From Acetobacterium wieringae (lineage in GTDB: Bacteria; Bacillota; Clostridia; Eubacteriales; Eubacteriaceae): a stretch of DNA of 64,000 nucleotides. Made by a program: the position numbers and the translations under genes. The stretch is from assembly GCF_001766835.1 (NCBI RefSeq), contig NZ_LKEU01000039.1, forward strand, positions 62,001 to 126,000. The letters are read 5' to 3'. Below are positions 1-8,285 of the stretch, one piece after another (the stretch's first letter is position 1; each line of letters begins with the position of its first letter). The notes under the pieces are model-generated. The model saw nothing but the letters and a program-made list of their open reading frames with translations. It did not search any database and was not told the DNA's origin.

Positions 1-1158
1 TTTGTTTTTGTCGGAAACATCAATTTTATTTTTGATCAGATATTGCCAGAAACCCGTTCCACCAATATCGCCCTGCATGATTACGCCCTGGACGATGCCA
101 TTTTTTAGCACCACTTTCTGATAATTGTGGCGGTCTTCCCGGATGAAGATCTCACAGTTTTCTTCCGGTTCCGGATTAATGTTCCCCAACGATAAGGTTG
201 TCAGCCCATAGAAATTAACGGTGTTTTTAAGGGCGTAGCGGTCTTCGTATAAGAGTTTTTCACCCAGCATGTTGATTGCAGCGATGCGTCCCTGTTTCAT
301 GGCATTTGGCCAGATCCCGGCAATCCCGGTAACATCTCCAGCGGCATAAATATCGTCGATATTAGTCTTAAGATCATCGCCGACCAGAATCGCCTGGTTG
401 GTTTTTATCCCGGATCCCTGCGTAAAATTAAAGGCAGGGCGCACTCCAGCTGCAATCACAATGACATCGGCAGGAACCGCTTTGCCACTGGCCAAATGGA
501 TTGTTGTGCCACGACCGACATCATTGACATCCACCGAAACAACCTTGTCTTCCAAGATAAACTCGGCGCCAGCTTCTTTAAACAGCTTCTGATAGGCCGC
601 AGCAGCCTGATGATCAAGCTGTAAACTCATTACGTCCTTAGTCATTTCAATGACGGTGACATTTAATCCCCGTTCCAATAAAGCCACAGCAGCGTCCATC
701 CCCACCAGACCGGCACCGATAACCACCGCATTTTTAGCTGTTTGACATTCCCGGTCTAAAAGTTTTGCATCGATTAAGTCCCGGAAGCCATAGACATTTT
801 TTGATTCCCGCAGTCCCGGGATCGGCGGAATAAAGTAGCCCGCTCCGGTGGCAATCAGTAATTTGTCATAACTGATTGTCTGATTGTCATGGGTTGTTAC
901 GGTTTTTTTGTCAGGATCCAGGCTGATCACCGTGGTGTTATTAAGCCATGTTATTCCTGCTGTCTCAAAGAAATCATCGGCAATAAAGCTGATTCCTTTG
1001 GCATCCCGTTGATGTCCCAGAAATTTATGCAGCATACAACGGGAATGAACACTATCTTCCCTGGAAATAATGACGACTTCTGTTTCCGGCTCTGAGACAT
1101 TAATGGTTTTGGCTGCACTGATGCCAGCTGCACTGGCTCCGATGATTACAATTTTCAT
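1..1158 (-). CDS. FAD-dependent NAD(P) oxidoreductase of the CODH operon (3' end off window)
   Basis: Pyridine-nucleotide-disulfide oxidoreductase fold. My translation begins MKIVIIGASAAGISAA, an FAD-binding GxxxxG segment. It then shows a second Rossmann motif (VVIGAGLVGMDAA) and the ATG...AAGDV-type FAD segment (IYAAGDV). The C-terminus is cut by the window edge. The ATG overlaps the stop of the CooF-like gene as ATGA, which suggests translational coupling. In the cooS-cooF-oxidoreductase arrangement known from several CO-metabolising bacteria, this protein is proposed to pass electrons from the ferredoxin to NAD(P)+. That role is inferred from context; NADH oxidase or rubredoxin reductase activity is possible. 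Confidence 0.85.
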   Translation of the reverse strand, partial: MKIVIIGASAAGISAAKTINVSEPETEVVIISREDSVHSRCMLHKFLGHQRDAKGISFIADDFFETAGITWLNNTTVISLDPDKKTVTTHDNQTISYDKLLIATGAGYFIPPIPGLRESKNVYGFRDLIDAKLLDRECQTAKNAVVIGAGLVGMDAAVALLERGLNVTVIEMTKDVMSLQLDHQAAAAYQKLFKEAGAEFILEDKVVSVDVNDVGRGTTIHLASGKAVPADVIVIAAGVRPAFNFTQGSGIKTNQAILVGDDLKTNIDDIYAAGDVTGIAGIWPNAMKQGRIAAINMLGEKLLYEDRYALKNTVNFYGLTTLSLGNINPEPEENCEIFIREDRHNYQKVVLKNGIVQGVIMQGDIGGTGFWQYLIKNKIDVSDKNK

Positions 1159-1604
1159 AGGTTTACCTCTTTCACAACGATGGCTTGTTTGGGACAGGCT
1201 TTGACACAACTGGGTCCATCCGGCTTATCATCGCAGAAATCACATTTTATGACCTTGGTCCGGGTTTTTTTATCTGGCTTTAACACCCCAAAAGGGCAGT
1301 TCATCACACACATATAACAGGCAGCACATTTGTTTTCATCATACTGCACATGGCCGCTAACCGGATCCTTTTCCAGCGCTCCACTCATACAGGAGAGCAC
1401 ACATTCCGGCTCGTCACAGTGACGACAGAAAATTGGCAGATAACCCTTCCCGGCATCGAACTTGATAAAATTCCGGGTTTCGGCATCAGGACTTTGCAGG
1501 TTGACGGTGTAAAAATTACTGCCTTCTTCATGGGCGCTGATACAGGCAATATTGCAGTTCAGGCAGCCATCGCATTTTTCACGATCAATGATGATTCGTT
1601 TCAT
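1155..1604 (-). CDS. cooF: CooF-like 4Fe-4S ferredoxin
   Basis: A 149-residue polyferredoxin. The first motif near residues 10-21 is C-x2-C-x2-C-x3-C (CDGCLNCNIAC). Further groups follow near residues 60-75 (CRHCDEPECVLSC), 92-103 (CAACYMCVMNC) and 124-136 (CDFCDDKPDGPSC), so about four Fe-S clusters can be expected, as in the HycB/CooF family. It lies 12 nt after cooS and overlaps the oxidoreductase gene by 4 nt. It probably carries electrons from CO dehydrogenase to the downstream flavoprotein. The symbol follows family and context, not experiment. Confidence 0.85.
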   Translation of the reverse strand: MKRIIIDREKCDGCLNCNIACISAHEEGSNFYTVNLQSPDAETRNFIKFDAGKGYLPIFCRHCDEPECVLSCMSGALEKDPVSGHVQYDENKCAACYMCVMNCPFGVLKPDKKTRTKVIKCDFCDDKPDGPSCVKACPKQAIVVKEVNL

Positions 1605-1616
1605 GATTACACCTCC

Positions 1617-3500
1617 TTAGATGTTTAATTCCTGACGTTTCTTTTCAATGATGGCATCCAAAGTTTGGGCGGCTGACTGGGCATTGTCATCAATGATCAA
1701 TTGTCCACCAGTGAGGCTTAACATGTCCTGAGTAAATACCTGTACCGCCACCGGGCTGCCGGTTACAAACGGTGGTAAACCCAAATGCAGTGGCAGACCA
1801 AGGGCTAAACCAAAGGCGCCATCAGCCAGTGCTTGTTCTTCCAGCCATTGCGGCGCTGATAAAACCAACGGCAATTGTGGCAGATCAACGCCGATGGCTT
1901 CGGCCAGTTCAGTGGCAACCAGTTCCAGTCGACCAATCGCCAGACAGGGACCAAAGTTTAAAACCGGCGGAATTCCCAGGCTTTCACAGACGGCCCGCAG
2001 CTTTGGTCCAGCCAGAGACGCCGCTGAAGGGGACATTAAACCGACATTTTCCAACCCGCCGGATGAACATCCAGCCGATAAAACCAGAATATCTTTGGCG
2101 ATCAATTCTTTAACCAGATTGACCGTCAGCACGTCATGACCGCCAGCCGTTAAACTGGAACATCCGACTACCCCGGCAATCCCTTTAATTTCACCTTTGA
2201 CAATTAAGTCAATCAGCGGTTTCCAGGTTCCCCCCAGCAATGATTTCAAGGAGCCTTCGCTGACGCCGGTTAACGTATCATCATTGCCGTGTTCGGCATC
2301 CAGATTCAAGGCAACCACTCCCCGTCTGGCCTGATACGCTTCGATTACGGAATCGATAATTTCATTACTCTGGCTTTCTTTTTCTTCAAAAACAAAGGGT
2401 TTCATTTCAGCGTTAGCTTTTTTGGAAACATCGTCTAAGCAGATTTGTTTGATTTTTAATTCGTCACAGATCGGTTCAATCCCCGGTAAGGTACAGTTGA
2501 ATTCGGATAACACCGCATCAATAGCGCCAGTAGCAAGAATCGCTTCACTGGTAAAATTGTTACCGGCATGACCGTTGAAGACTTCTTTATAATGTTCGCC
2601 GCGCAATTGTAGATCTTGACCGACACAGGTACAACCAACCAGTTTGAACCCTTTGGCCCCAACAGCTTTGGCCTTTTCAATGACATCCCCCTGAATCAAC
2701 CGCTCCTGTAAATAGGCAAACATTGAGTGCTGATGACCCGTGATCATGATATTGATATAGTCGGTATCAATAACCCGTAAGCCCACTGGCGCCAAACGGA
2801 TGGAAGGTTCTCCGAGCATCACATCATTTAGCAGATTCGTCAGTGTTAAACCATAGAGACCGGTGGAAATACCCAGCTTCAAGCAGTTAAGATACATATC
2901 GACGGGATCTGAATTGAGATTGGTAGACGTTTTGACAACCCCGGCAAACACTTCCGATTTTGCCCCGCCTGGCAGAATACCCAACTCTTTCCACCGATCA
3001 AACCGGGGTTTATAAGCCATTTTTTCAACCAGTTCCATTTTGATGTAGTCAGGTTTATATAAATCAGCTAAGACCAGATCCGCAATCTTTTCAGCACAGA
3101 CGTGCTCATCGGCTTCATCCACTTCAAAAATTTCTGCCAATTTGGCCAGGGCAACCTTGCCTTTTAATACCCCTTTGCTGGCAGCGGTCTTTTTGAGCAA
3201 CAAAGCTGTGTTTTCAACGATGTGTATATAACATCCCGACCCGGCTGAAACCGCTCGCAGGAAATTACGGGCTACAATGGTATCAGCCGTTGCACCACAA
3301 ACCCCTTTGGGTCCGTCTGGTGTGATTCGACATGGCCCATTTGAACAAAGCCGGCAACAGATCCCCTGTAGCCCGAAACCACATTTGACACTTTGCCCCT
3401 CCATCCGATGATGCGATGTATCCACGCTGAGATTGGAAATAAAGTTTTCCAGTTTTTGATCCGCACTTGCACAGGTTTTACAACTAAAATTTGAATTCAT
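1617..3500 (-). CDS. cooS: Anaerobic carbon monoxide dehydrogenase catalytic subunit
   Basis: A 627-residue Ni-Fe CO dehydrogenase that interconverts CO and CO2. The N-terminal cluster segment (CGFG..GICCRLCSNGPCRI...GVCGA) matches the B and D clusters. Candidate C-cluster ligands are visible: GHQH near residue 258, GCTC, EFNC, VGCSS, SAGCSS and FGPC. By eye alignment with the Carboxydothermus CODH-II family, the conserved lysine of the SEKA motif is Gln at about residue 556 (LEEQALADG). Start: ATG with GGAGGG six bases upstream. It is the first gene of a three-gene operon and has its own consensus promoter. No acetyl-CoA synthase genes are in the window, so this looks like the stand-alone CooS type. 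Confidence 0.93.
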   Translation of the reverse strand: MNSNFSCKTCASADQKLENFISNLSVDTSHHRMEGQSVKCGFGLQGICCRLCSNGPCRITPDGPKGVCGATADTIVARNFLRAVSAGSGCYIHIVENTALLLKKTAASKGVLKGKVALAKLAEIFEVDEADEHVCAEKIADLVLADLYKPDYIKMELVEKMAYKPRFDRWKELGILPGGAKSEVFAGVVKTSTNLNSDPVDMYLNCLKLGISTGLYGLTLTNLLNDVMLGEPSIRLAPVGLRVIDTDYINIMITGHQHSMFAYLQERLIQGDVIEKAKAVGAKGFKLVGCTCVGQDLQLRGEHYKEVFNGHAGNNFTSEAILATGAIDAVLSEFNCTLPGIEPICDELKIKQICLDDVSKKANAEMKPFVFEEKESQSNEIIDSVIEAYQARRGVVALNLDAEHGNDDTLTGVSEGSLKSLLGGTWKPLIDLIVKGEIKGIAGVVGCSSLTAGGHDVLTVNLVKELIAKDILVLSAGCSSGGLENVGLMSPSAASLAGPKLRAVCESLGIPPVLNFGPCLAIGRLELVATELAEAIGVDLPQLPLVLSAPQWLEEQALADGAFGLALGLPLHLGLPPFVTGSPVAVQVFTQDMLSLTGGQLIIDDNAQSAAQTLDAIIEKKRQELNI

Positions 3501-3594
3501 ATGATACCCTCCAGTAATTTATATTTGTAGCTGTTTTCGATATTAATCTTACCTGTTTTCTTTAAAGAACTGTTCCGATTAAAATCATGTTTAA

Positions 3595-3623
3595 ATTATA
3601 TTTCTGGAACAAGTATTTGTCAA
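3595..3623 (-). promoter_or_regulatory. Promoter of the cooS operon
   Basis: Read on the minus strand: TTGACA at 3623-3618, a 17-nt spacer and TATAAT at 3600-3595, both consensus. A perfect 14-bp palindrome GATAAATATTTATC (3635-3648) lies just upstream of the -35. A 12-bp palindrome TTCTTTAAAGAA (3558-3569) lies in the leader. Either could bind a regulator; which one is not known. Confidence 0.75.
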
Positions 3624-3670
3624 GAATGATTCAAGATAAATATTTATCATAACATTTAAGTCCAAAAAAT

Positions 3671-3704
3671 TCAAAAGCCTGATACTACGGCATCAGGCTT
3701 TTGA
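3671..3704 (-). terminator. Rho-independent terminator after the Fur-family gene
   Basis: A 13-bp perfect stem, TCAAAAGCCTGAT/ATCAGGCTTTTGA, with an 8-nt loop. It is followed on the minus strand by a T-rich run. It separates the Fur-family gene from the cooS promoter. Confidence 0.8.
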
Positions 3705-3749
3705 TGTTAAAATTTATTTTTGTAAAAGTAGTAAGTTCCTTAATAATGA

Positions 3750-4163
3750 TCAGGCAAAAAGAGAGACTTCCATACGGTTTAGCGACACATCATCCGGTAG
3801 TTTATTCTTAAAATAATCGGAAAGTAAGATTTCCAGTTCCGGATCAAAGTAGTCACAAATACCGTTGTTTTCTTTATTATAGATATGTACATGAAACTGA
3901 GTATTGGCATCAAAACGCATTACTTCCTGATTGTCCTTTAACTTTAAAATCAGACCTTTTTCAGAGAAGGTTTCAAGAATATTATAAATCGTCCCTACTG
4001 ACATCACATACCCCTGATTTTCGATGGCTTCCATTAACATATCAGCGCTGGGATGCGAGGTCATTTCTGACAACACTTTTAAAACGCTGATCCGCTGGGG
4101 CGTGGCTTTTAATCCGACACTACGGATCATATCTGTATACATTTGGATCTTTTTACTTTTCAT
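3750..4163 (-). CDS. Fur/PerR-family regulator lacking the structural zinc cysteines
   Basis: A 137-residue Fur-family repressor with winged helix at residues 10-80 (LKATPQRISVLKVL). The PerR regulatory metal ligands appear present: His in HPSADML, Asp in RFDANTQ, the two His of HVH, and Asp in ICDYFD. The two CxxC motifs that bind structural zinc in typical Fur/PerR proteins are absent; the first is replaced by YNKENNGIC, and the protein ends without the second. It sits next to cooS and near peroxide and thiol defence genes, which suggests redox or metal regulation. Peroxide sensing is an inference. It has its own promoter and terminator. Confidence 0.85.
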   Translation of the reverse strand: MKSKKIQMYTDMIRSVGLKATPQRISVLKVLSEMTSHPSADMLMEAIENQGYVMSVGTIYNILETFSEKGLILKLKDNQEVMRFDANTQFHVHIYNKENNGICDYFDPELEILLSDYFKNKLPDDVSLNRMEVSLFA

Positions 4164-4200
4164 GATTAAGAATAACTCCTAACTAATAATTTCTGTTTTA

Positions 4201-4229
4201 ATTATAGTATGATTTACTGATCTTGTCAA
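4201..4229 (-). promoter_or_regulatory. Promoter of the Fur-family gene
   Basis: Minus strand: TTGACA (4229-4224), a 17-nt spacer and TATAAT (4206-4201), about 40 nt before the ATG at 4163. A consensus sigma-A-type promoter. Confidence 0.75.
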
Positions 4230-4249
4230 ACTTCTTTTGATTTTTCTAT

Positions 4250-4337
4250 TAAAAAAGTGTCCGATTCCACACGATCATACAATTACAGACCTTGTCTATG
4301 ACAAGCTTGTAATTTAATCAGTGTGTCATCGGACACT
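4250..4337 (-). terminator. Long palindromic hairpin, terminator of the zinc-ribbon gene
   Basis: An 82-bp imperfect palindrome (4256-4337). The outer arms AGTGTCCGAT/ATCGGACACT match perfectly, CACAC/GTGTG follows, and the inner stem is ATTACA-CTTGTC/GACAAG-TTGTAAT. On the minus strand it ends in a run of six T, so it can terminate the gene at 4392-4880. Its size and nested arms would also fit a small mobile palindrome. Confidence 0.65.
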
Positions 4338-4391
4338 CCCTCATCTTCACAAATTGCTTTTGATCAATCATCATTTAGTCATCTCTCACCT

Positions 4392-4880
4392 TCACAACTG
4401 CATTGATTTTGGGAGATTTGGTCGATTTTTATTTGCCAAAAATCCATCAGCTGTGATTTCATCTCCAATCATTTCTTCTGCAAAAAGCTCATCATTGGTA
4501 GTCAGGATTCGAGTTTCAACGGCAGGCATCATTTCCCGCCCCTGATCCAATAATCCTCTTGAAAGACTCATAACTTCAAAAGCTTTTTCTGTTTCATCGC
4601 TGAACCATTTATCGCCAATGATTTCGTCAGCAATTAACTCGTCTGTCAAGATAACGTCATCCGTTTGCAGCGATTTTGTTTCTTTAGCAGGTGTCATTTC
4701 CCTGCCGCCATCGAGAAATTCCCGCGAAAAACTTCCGCTTGCCATCATTTCCTCTTCAAGGAATTCATCAGCGATCTTCTTATCAACAACGATTCCCGTT
4801 GTTATTACCATGCCGCAAAAACTGCATTTTGTATCGTCAATACTCAAAATGTAAGTACATCTGGGACAATACTTCGGCAT
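4392..4880 (-). CDS. Zinc-ribbon protein with two tandem acidic repeats, function unknown
   Basis: 162 residues from the ATG at 4880, chosen because GGAAGTGA stands just upstream; the frame is open for another 11 codons. The N-terminus is a rubredoxin-like zinc ribbon (CPRC...CSFC). The rest is two copies of a roughly 45-residue unit beginning SREFLDGGREM and SRGLLDQGREM. Each carries xxTDDVILTDELIADEI or a close variant, and the units are rich in Asp, Glu and Ile. No enzyme motif or membrane segment is seen. I do not recognise a family. It appears to be monocistronic, ending in the long hairpin. Confidence 0.7.
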   Translation of the reverse strand: MPKYCPRCTYILSIDDTKCSFCGMVITTGIVVDKKIADEFLEEEMMASGSFSREFLDGGREMTPAKETKSLQTDDVILTDELIADEIIGDKWFSDETEKAFEVMSLSRGLLDQGREMMPAVETRILTTNDELFAEEMIGDEITADGFLANKNRPNLPKSMQL

Positions 4881-4990
4881 TTTACTCACTTCCTTCCATC
4901 TGTATTTTATCATAGGTTCAGCATTTTTACAAATGAAAGAAATCGTAATCGCATCGAAAATACTTTAATAAAGCTTTGGTTAAGCAATGT

Positions 4991-5033
4991 AAACAGGCTG
5001 TTACAGAAATTTCTATCCTGCAACAGCCTGTTT
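4991..5033. terminator. Hairpin after the CoA-disulfide-reductase-like gene
   Basis: Perfect 12-bp arms AAACAGGCTGTT/AACAGCCTGTTT around a 19-nt loop, 40 nt past the stop at 5073. The T-run on the minus strand is poor, so termination is probable but not certain. Confidence 0.5.
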
Positions 5034-5072
5034 GGTATTATCTATAAAATGGTTGTACAAATAAAATTTTGT

Positions 5073-7574
5073 TTATACAAATAAGGTGGTTCCGGCATTC
5101 TCATTACTGGCGATATAGGTTCCAACGCCTGCAAATTCAATCCCATCAATCAGTTCTTCTTCCTTAATCCCCATCAGATCCATACTCATGGTGCAGGCGA
5201 TAAAACGAACCCCGGCATTCTGAGCTTTTTTAATCATCGTATCAAGGTCATCGACGTGTTTCTTTTTCATGATGCCCTTAATCATCGCCGGACCGGCCCC
5301 CAACATATTCATCATTGACAGTGGTAGTCGGGCAGCTCCCTTTGGCATCATCGCTCCAAACATTTTTTCAATAAAGGTTTTATTGTGACCTTTGCCGTCT
5401 CTTCTTCGCAGCGCATTGAGTCCCCAGAATGTGAAAAAGAGGGTGACGTTTTTCCCTTGGGCAGCGGCGCCTTGAGCAATGATCATCGAAGCCAGAACCT
5501 TGTCCAGTTCGCCACTAAAAACTACCAGGGTGGCATTTTTCTGAGTTGATACAGCGGGTATCAGGCTGCAGGTTTCGCCAGCATCCCCTTTTCGAATCAC
5601 GCTGATAAAGTTTTTGCCCTGAGTTTCCTGCGATACCAGCGTATGGCCGTTGGTTTCGCACCAGCTTTTGATATCACTGACAAAGCCAAAATCAGTAGCA
5701 ATAATCTGCACCAGATCACCGGCATTAACGCCTTGGATCGCTTCGTAAGTAGCCATCAACGGTCCGGGACATTGCAGTCCGGTGACATCCACCTTCTTCT
5801 TGATCACCTGGCTTCCATCACCGCCCTGATCGACGTCACCATCTCCGTTTCCGTCTTTCTTGGGGAGGCATTCGCCAATGGTGAAATCCGGCTGAGCCAG
5901 CTGATAGTGGGCCGATTTGTAGGTGCTGTAGCCACCCGATAAGTTATAGACATTGGTGAAACCATGACCTTTTAGGATACGTATAGCCAGATACGCCCGC
6001 TGGCCGACCTGGCAACTGACATAAATGGGGGTGTCCTTGGCAATAGGTATTTCATCGATGCGATCTCTTAAGGTATCGAGTTCAATATTGACAGCGCCCT
6101 TGATGGCACCGGCGCTAAATTCAATTGGCGTCCGGACATCCAGCAGAAAGCCGCCGTTTTTAATAATCTCGTCAATCTCAAACCATTCTACCGTTTTATA
6201 AACGCCGGTTTCAATGTTGCTGGCGATATAACCCAGGATATTGACCGGATCTTTGGCTGATGAAAAAGGTGGTGCATAACATAATTCAAAATCCTGAAGA
6301 TCCAACACCGTCGCGCCGGTTTTCATGGCGGTGGCAATAACATCAATCCGTTTTTCAGTACCGTCTTGTCCAACCGCCTGGGCCCCTAAAATTTGGAGGC
6401 TCTTTGGATCATAAAGCAGTTTCAAGGCAATATTGGTGGAATTGGGATAGTAACCGGCATGATTGGCCCGATGTGCAATGACCACCTGATAATTTATTTT
6501 TTTTATATCCAGCTGGGCGGCATTATTGCCGGTGGAAGCAATTGTTTTGCCAAAGACTTTGGCGACAGCCGTGCCCTGAATTCCCAGGTTTTTTGTTTTA
6601 ATTCCATTAATATAATCAGCAACAACCCGACCCTGACGGTTTGCCGGCCAGGCCAAGGGAATGGCGGTTTGCTTTTTAGTTACAAAATCCTTTACTTCAA
6701 TGGCATCACCAATGGCAAAAATATCGGGATTAACGGCTTCGGTATCGGCATTGATGACTTCATAGTTTTCAGTTGTGACGATATGACCCCGGGGACCGCA
6801 TTTGAGATTGGCATTTTTTGCAAGTGCGTTTTCCGGAACAACACCGATGGCTAAAATAACCAGATCGGCCTGTAATACCATACCGCTCTCCAGAACTACC
6901 TCGGCTCCCTGCTTTTGGAAATGATTCACCCCATCTTCCAGAATCAGATTAACACAATTGGCATTGATTTCCTGATGAACCAGTTGAGCCATTTCAAAAT
7001 CCAGGGGTTTTAAGACCTGATTCATTTTTTCAACCAGAGTCACGTTGATTCCAAGCTCCTGGAGGTTTTCAGCCATTTCAACGCCGATAAATCCGCCTCC
7101 GATGACGACCGCCCGTCCGACCTTGCCGCCATCGACAATGGCTTTGATTTTGTCGGTATCTGGAATATTTCGGAGGGTTAAGACATTTTGGGCTTCTGAC
7201 AAACCGGGAATCGGAGGAGCAATTGGTTTGGCACCGGGAGATAAGATCAGCTTATCGAAGCTTTCAGTATACACTTCATCGGTCTGGTGGTTTTTAACTG
7301 CCACGGTTTTGGCGATTGGATCAATGCTGATAACCTCACTGAAATTTCGGATATCCAGATTAAAACGTTTTGACATGCCATCAACAGTTTGTACCAGTAA
7401 TTTTTGACGATCTTTAATCACATTGCCAATATAATAGGGCAACCCACAATTAGCAAAAGAGATGTACTCATCCCGCTCAAACAAAATAATCTCGTCATCT
7501 TCACTTAAACGACGTAGACGGGCAGCAGCAGTCGCACCACCGGCGACGCCGCCAATAATTAATATTTTTTTCAT
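5073..7574 (-). CDS. CoA-disulfide-reductase-like/rhodanese/TusA/DsrE fusion
   Basis: An 833-residue four-domain protein. Residues 1-445: FAD/NAD disulfide oxidoreductase with GGVAGG and the single active Cys43 in SFANCGLPYY, as in CoA-disulfide and NADH-dependent persulfide reductases. Residues about 455-555: rhodanese with Cys521 (YVSCQVGQ). Residues about 588-660: TusA/SirA with Cys602 (LQCPGPL). Residues about 675-833: DsrE/F-like domain with a Cys in ACTMSMDLMG. The set suggests that a persulfide is reduced, relayed and handed on inside one chain. ATG is preceded by GGAGAGG. It is translationally coupled to the ArsR gene upstream. A role in sulfide or polysulfide metabolism is inferred. 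Confidence 0.88.
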   Translation of the reverse strand: MKKILIIGGVAGGATAAARLRRLSEDDEIILFERDEYISFANCGLPYYIGNVIKDRQKLLVQTVDGMSKRFNLDIRNFSEVISIDPIAKTVAVKNHQTDEVYTESFDKLILSPGAKPIAPPIPGLSEAQNVLTLRNIPDTDKIKAIVDGGKVGRAVVIGGGFIGVEMAENLQELGINVTLVEKMNQVLKPLDFEMAQLVHQEINANCVNLILEDGVNHFQKQGAEVVLESGMVLQADLVILAIGVVPENALAKNANLKCGPRGHIVTTENYEVINADTEAVNPDIFAIGDAIEVKDFVTKKQTAIPLAWPANRQGRVVADYINGIKTKNLGIQGTAVAKVFGKTIASTGNNAAQLDIKKINYQVVIAHRANHAGYYPNSTNIALKLLYDPKSLQILGAQAVGQDGTEKRIDVIATAMKTGATVLDLQDFELCYAPPFSSAKDPVNILGYIASNIETGVYKTVEWFEIDEIIKNGGFLLDVRTPIEFSAGAIKGAVNIELDTLRDRIDEIPIAKDTPIYVSCQVGQRAYLAIRILKGHGFTNVYNLSGGYSTYKSAHYQLAQPDFTIGECLPKKDGNGDGDVDQGGDGSQVIKKKVDVTGLQCPGPLMATYEAIQGVNAGDLVQIIATDFGFVSDIKSWCETNGHTLVSQETQGKNFISVIRKGDAGETCSLIPAVSTQKNATLVVFSGELDKVLASMIIAQGAAAQGKNVTLFFTFWGLNALRRRDGKGHNKTFIEKMFGAMMPKGAARLPLSMMNMLGAGPAMIKGIMKKKHVDDLDTMIKKAQNAGVRFIACTMSMDLMGIKEEELIDGIEFAGVGTYIASNENAGTTLFV

Positions 7575-7861
7575 GATAAATCCTCTCCGTACAATGCCTT
7601 AATAATATTTTGAGCTGGTTTACTGATGACTTCGTAATAAATCTCATTTCCTGTCCGGTAGCCCTTGACAATGCCGGCATTTTTCAGCTTTGATAAGTGT
7701 TGGGAAACCCCTGATTGGGAAACTTCAAGGCACTCTTCCATATAGGAAACATTGCATCTGCCATTGGCGATCAACCCCTTTGTAATACATAAGCGGACTG
7801 GGTGTCCCAGTGCTTTAAGAATTTCTGCCGTAACCTCGTGATCTTTCAAATCCATTTCCAT
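7571..7861 (-). CDS. ArsR-family transcriptional regulator of the sulfur-transfer gene
   Basis: 96 residues from the ATG at 7861, chosen because AAGGAGAG lies 6 nt upstream; the frame is open to 7885. The winged helix has the ArsR signature (LKALGHPVRLCITKGL and SQSGVSQHLSKLKNAGIV). Cysteines lie at RLC, GRC and EEC, so a thiol-based sensor of the BigR/SqrR kind is possible, though the metal motif ELCVCDL of ArsR is absent. The stop overlaps the start of the sulfur-transfer gene by 4 nt. An 8-4-8 palindrome upstream is the likely operator. Confidence 0.85.
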   Translation of the reverse strand: MEMDLKDHEVTAEILKALGHPVRLCITKGLIANGRCNVSYMEECLEVSQSGVSQHLSKLKNAGIVKGYRTGNEIYYEVISKPAQNIIKALYGEDLS

Positions 7862-7907
7862 GAAAAACTCTCCTTGCATCAACATAATAAATCAGCCTAT
7901 CATTATT

Positions 7908-7927
7908 ATATTAGACTTTTCTAATAT
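7908..7927. promoter_or_regulatory. Operator of the ArsR-type regulator
   Basis: A perfect inverted repeat ATATTAGA-CTTT-TCTAATAT, 47 nt before the ATG at 7861. Position, AT-rich arms and size fit autorepression by the adjacent ArsR-family protein. Confidence 0.65.
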
Positions 7928-7966
7928 GTCAACTCTTTTTTATTTTGTTTTGCTTCCAACGCCTTA

Positions 7967-7996
7967 AATCGAATTTCTATCGTCAAAAATTCGATT
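7967..7996. repeat. Unexplained inverted repeat in the 7862-8285 gap
   Basis: Perfect arms AATCGAATTT/AAATTCGATT with a 10-nt spacer, extended imperfectly by GCCTTA/AACGC. The 424-nt gap also holds the ArsR operator (7908) and the ohrR terminator (8190). I see no gene in it. Confidence 0.5.
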
Positions 7997-8189
7997 AACG
8001 CTTAATTATTCTGAATGACGAAAAATGAACAGTTGTACCTGCTCTGCGAACAGTCAGGAATGTTACTCCTTTAACTGGTTTTTAATTGCTAATTACCTAC
8101 ACATTACCACATTCTAATACTTTAATCAAGGGGATTGTTTTGTCGTCTATTTTAAATAAAGTTATGAATTTTGTGATTCATTGTACAAA

Positions 8190-8217
8190 AAATGCTCAGT
8201 TTAATTTACTGAGCATT
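8190..8217 (-). terminator. Terminator of ohrR
   Basis: Stem AAATGCTCAGT/ACTGAGCATTT, then TTTTTTGT on the minus strand, about 70 nt past the stop of the OhrR gene. Confidence 0.8.
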
Positions 8218-8285
8218 TGTTAGTATTTTTTTAAACCAAATAAACGGGGCTAAAGCCTTAGCATAATGAATAAATATGGTATTCC

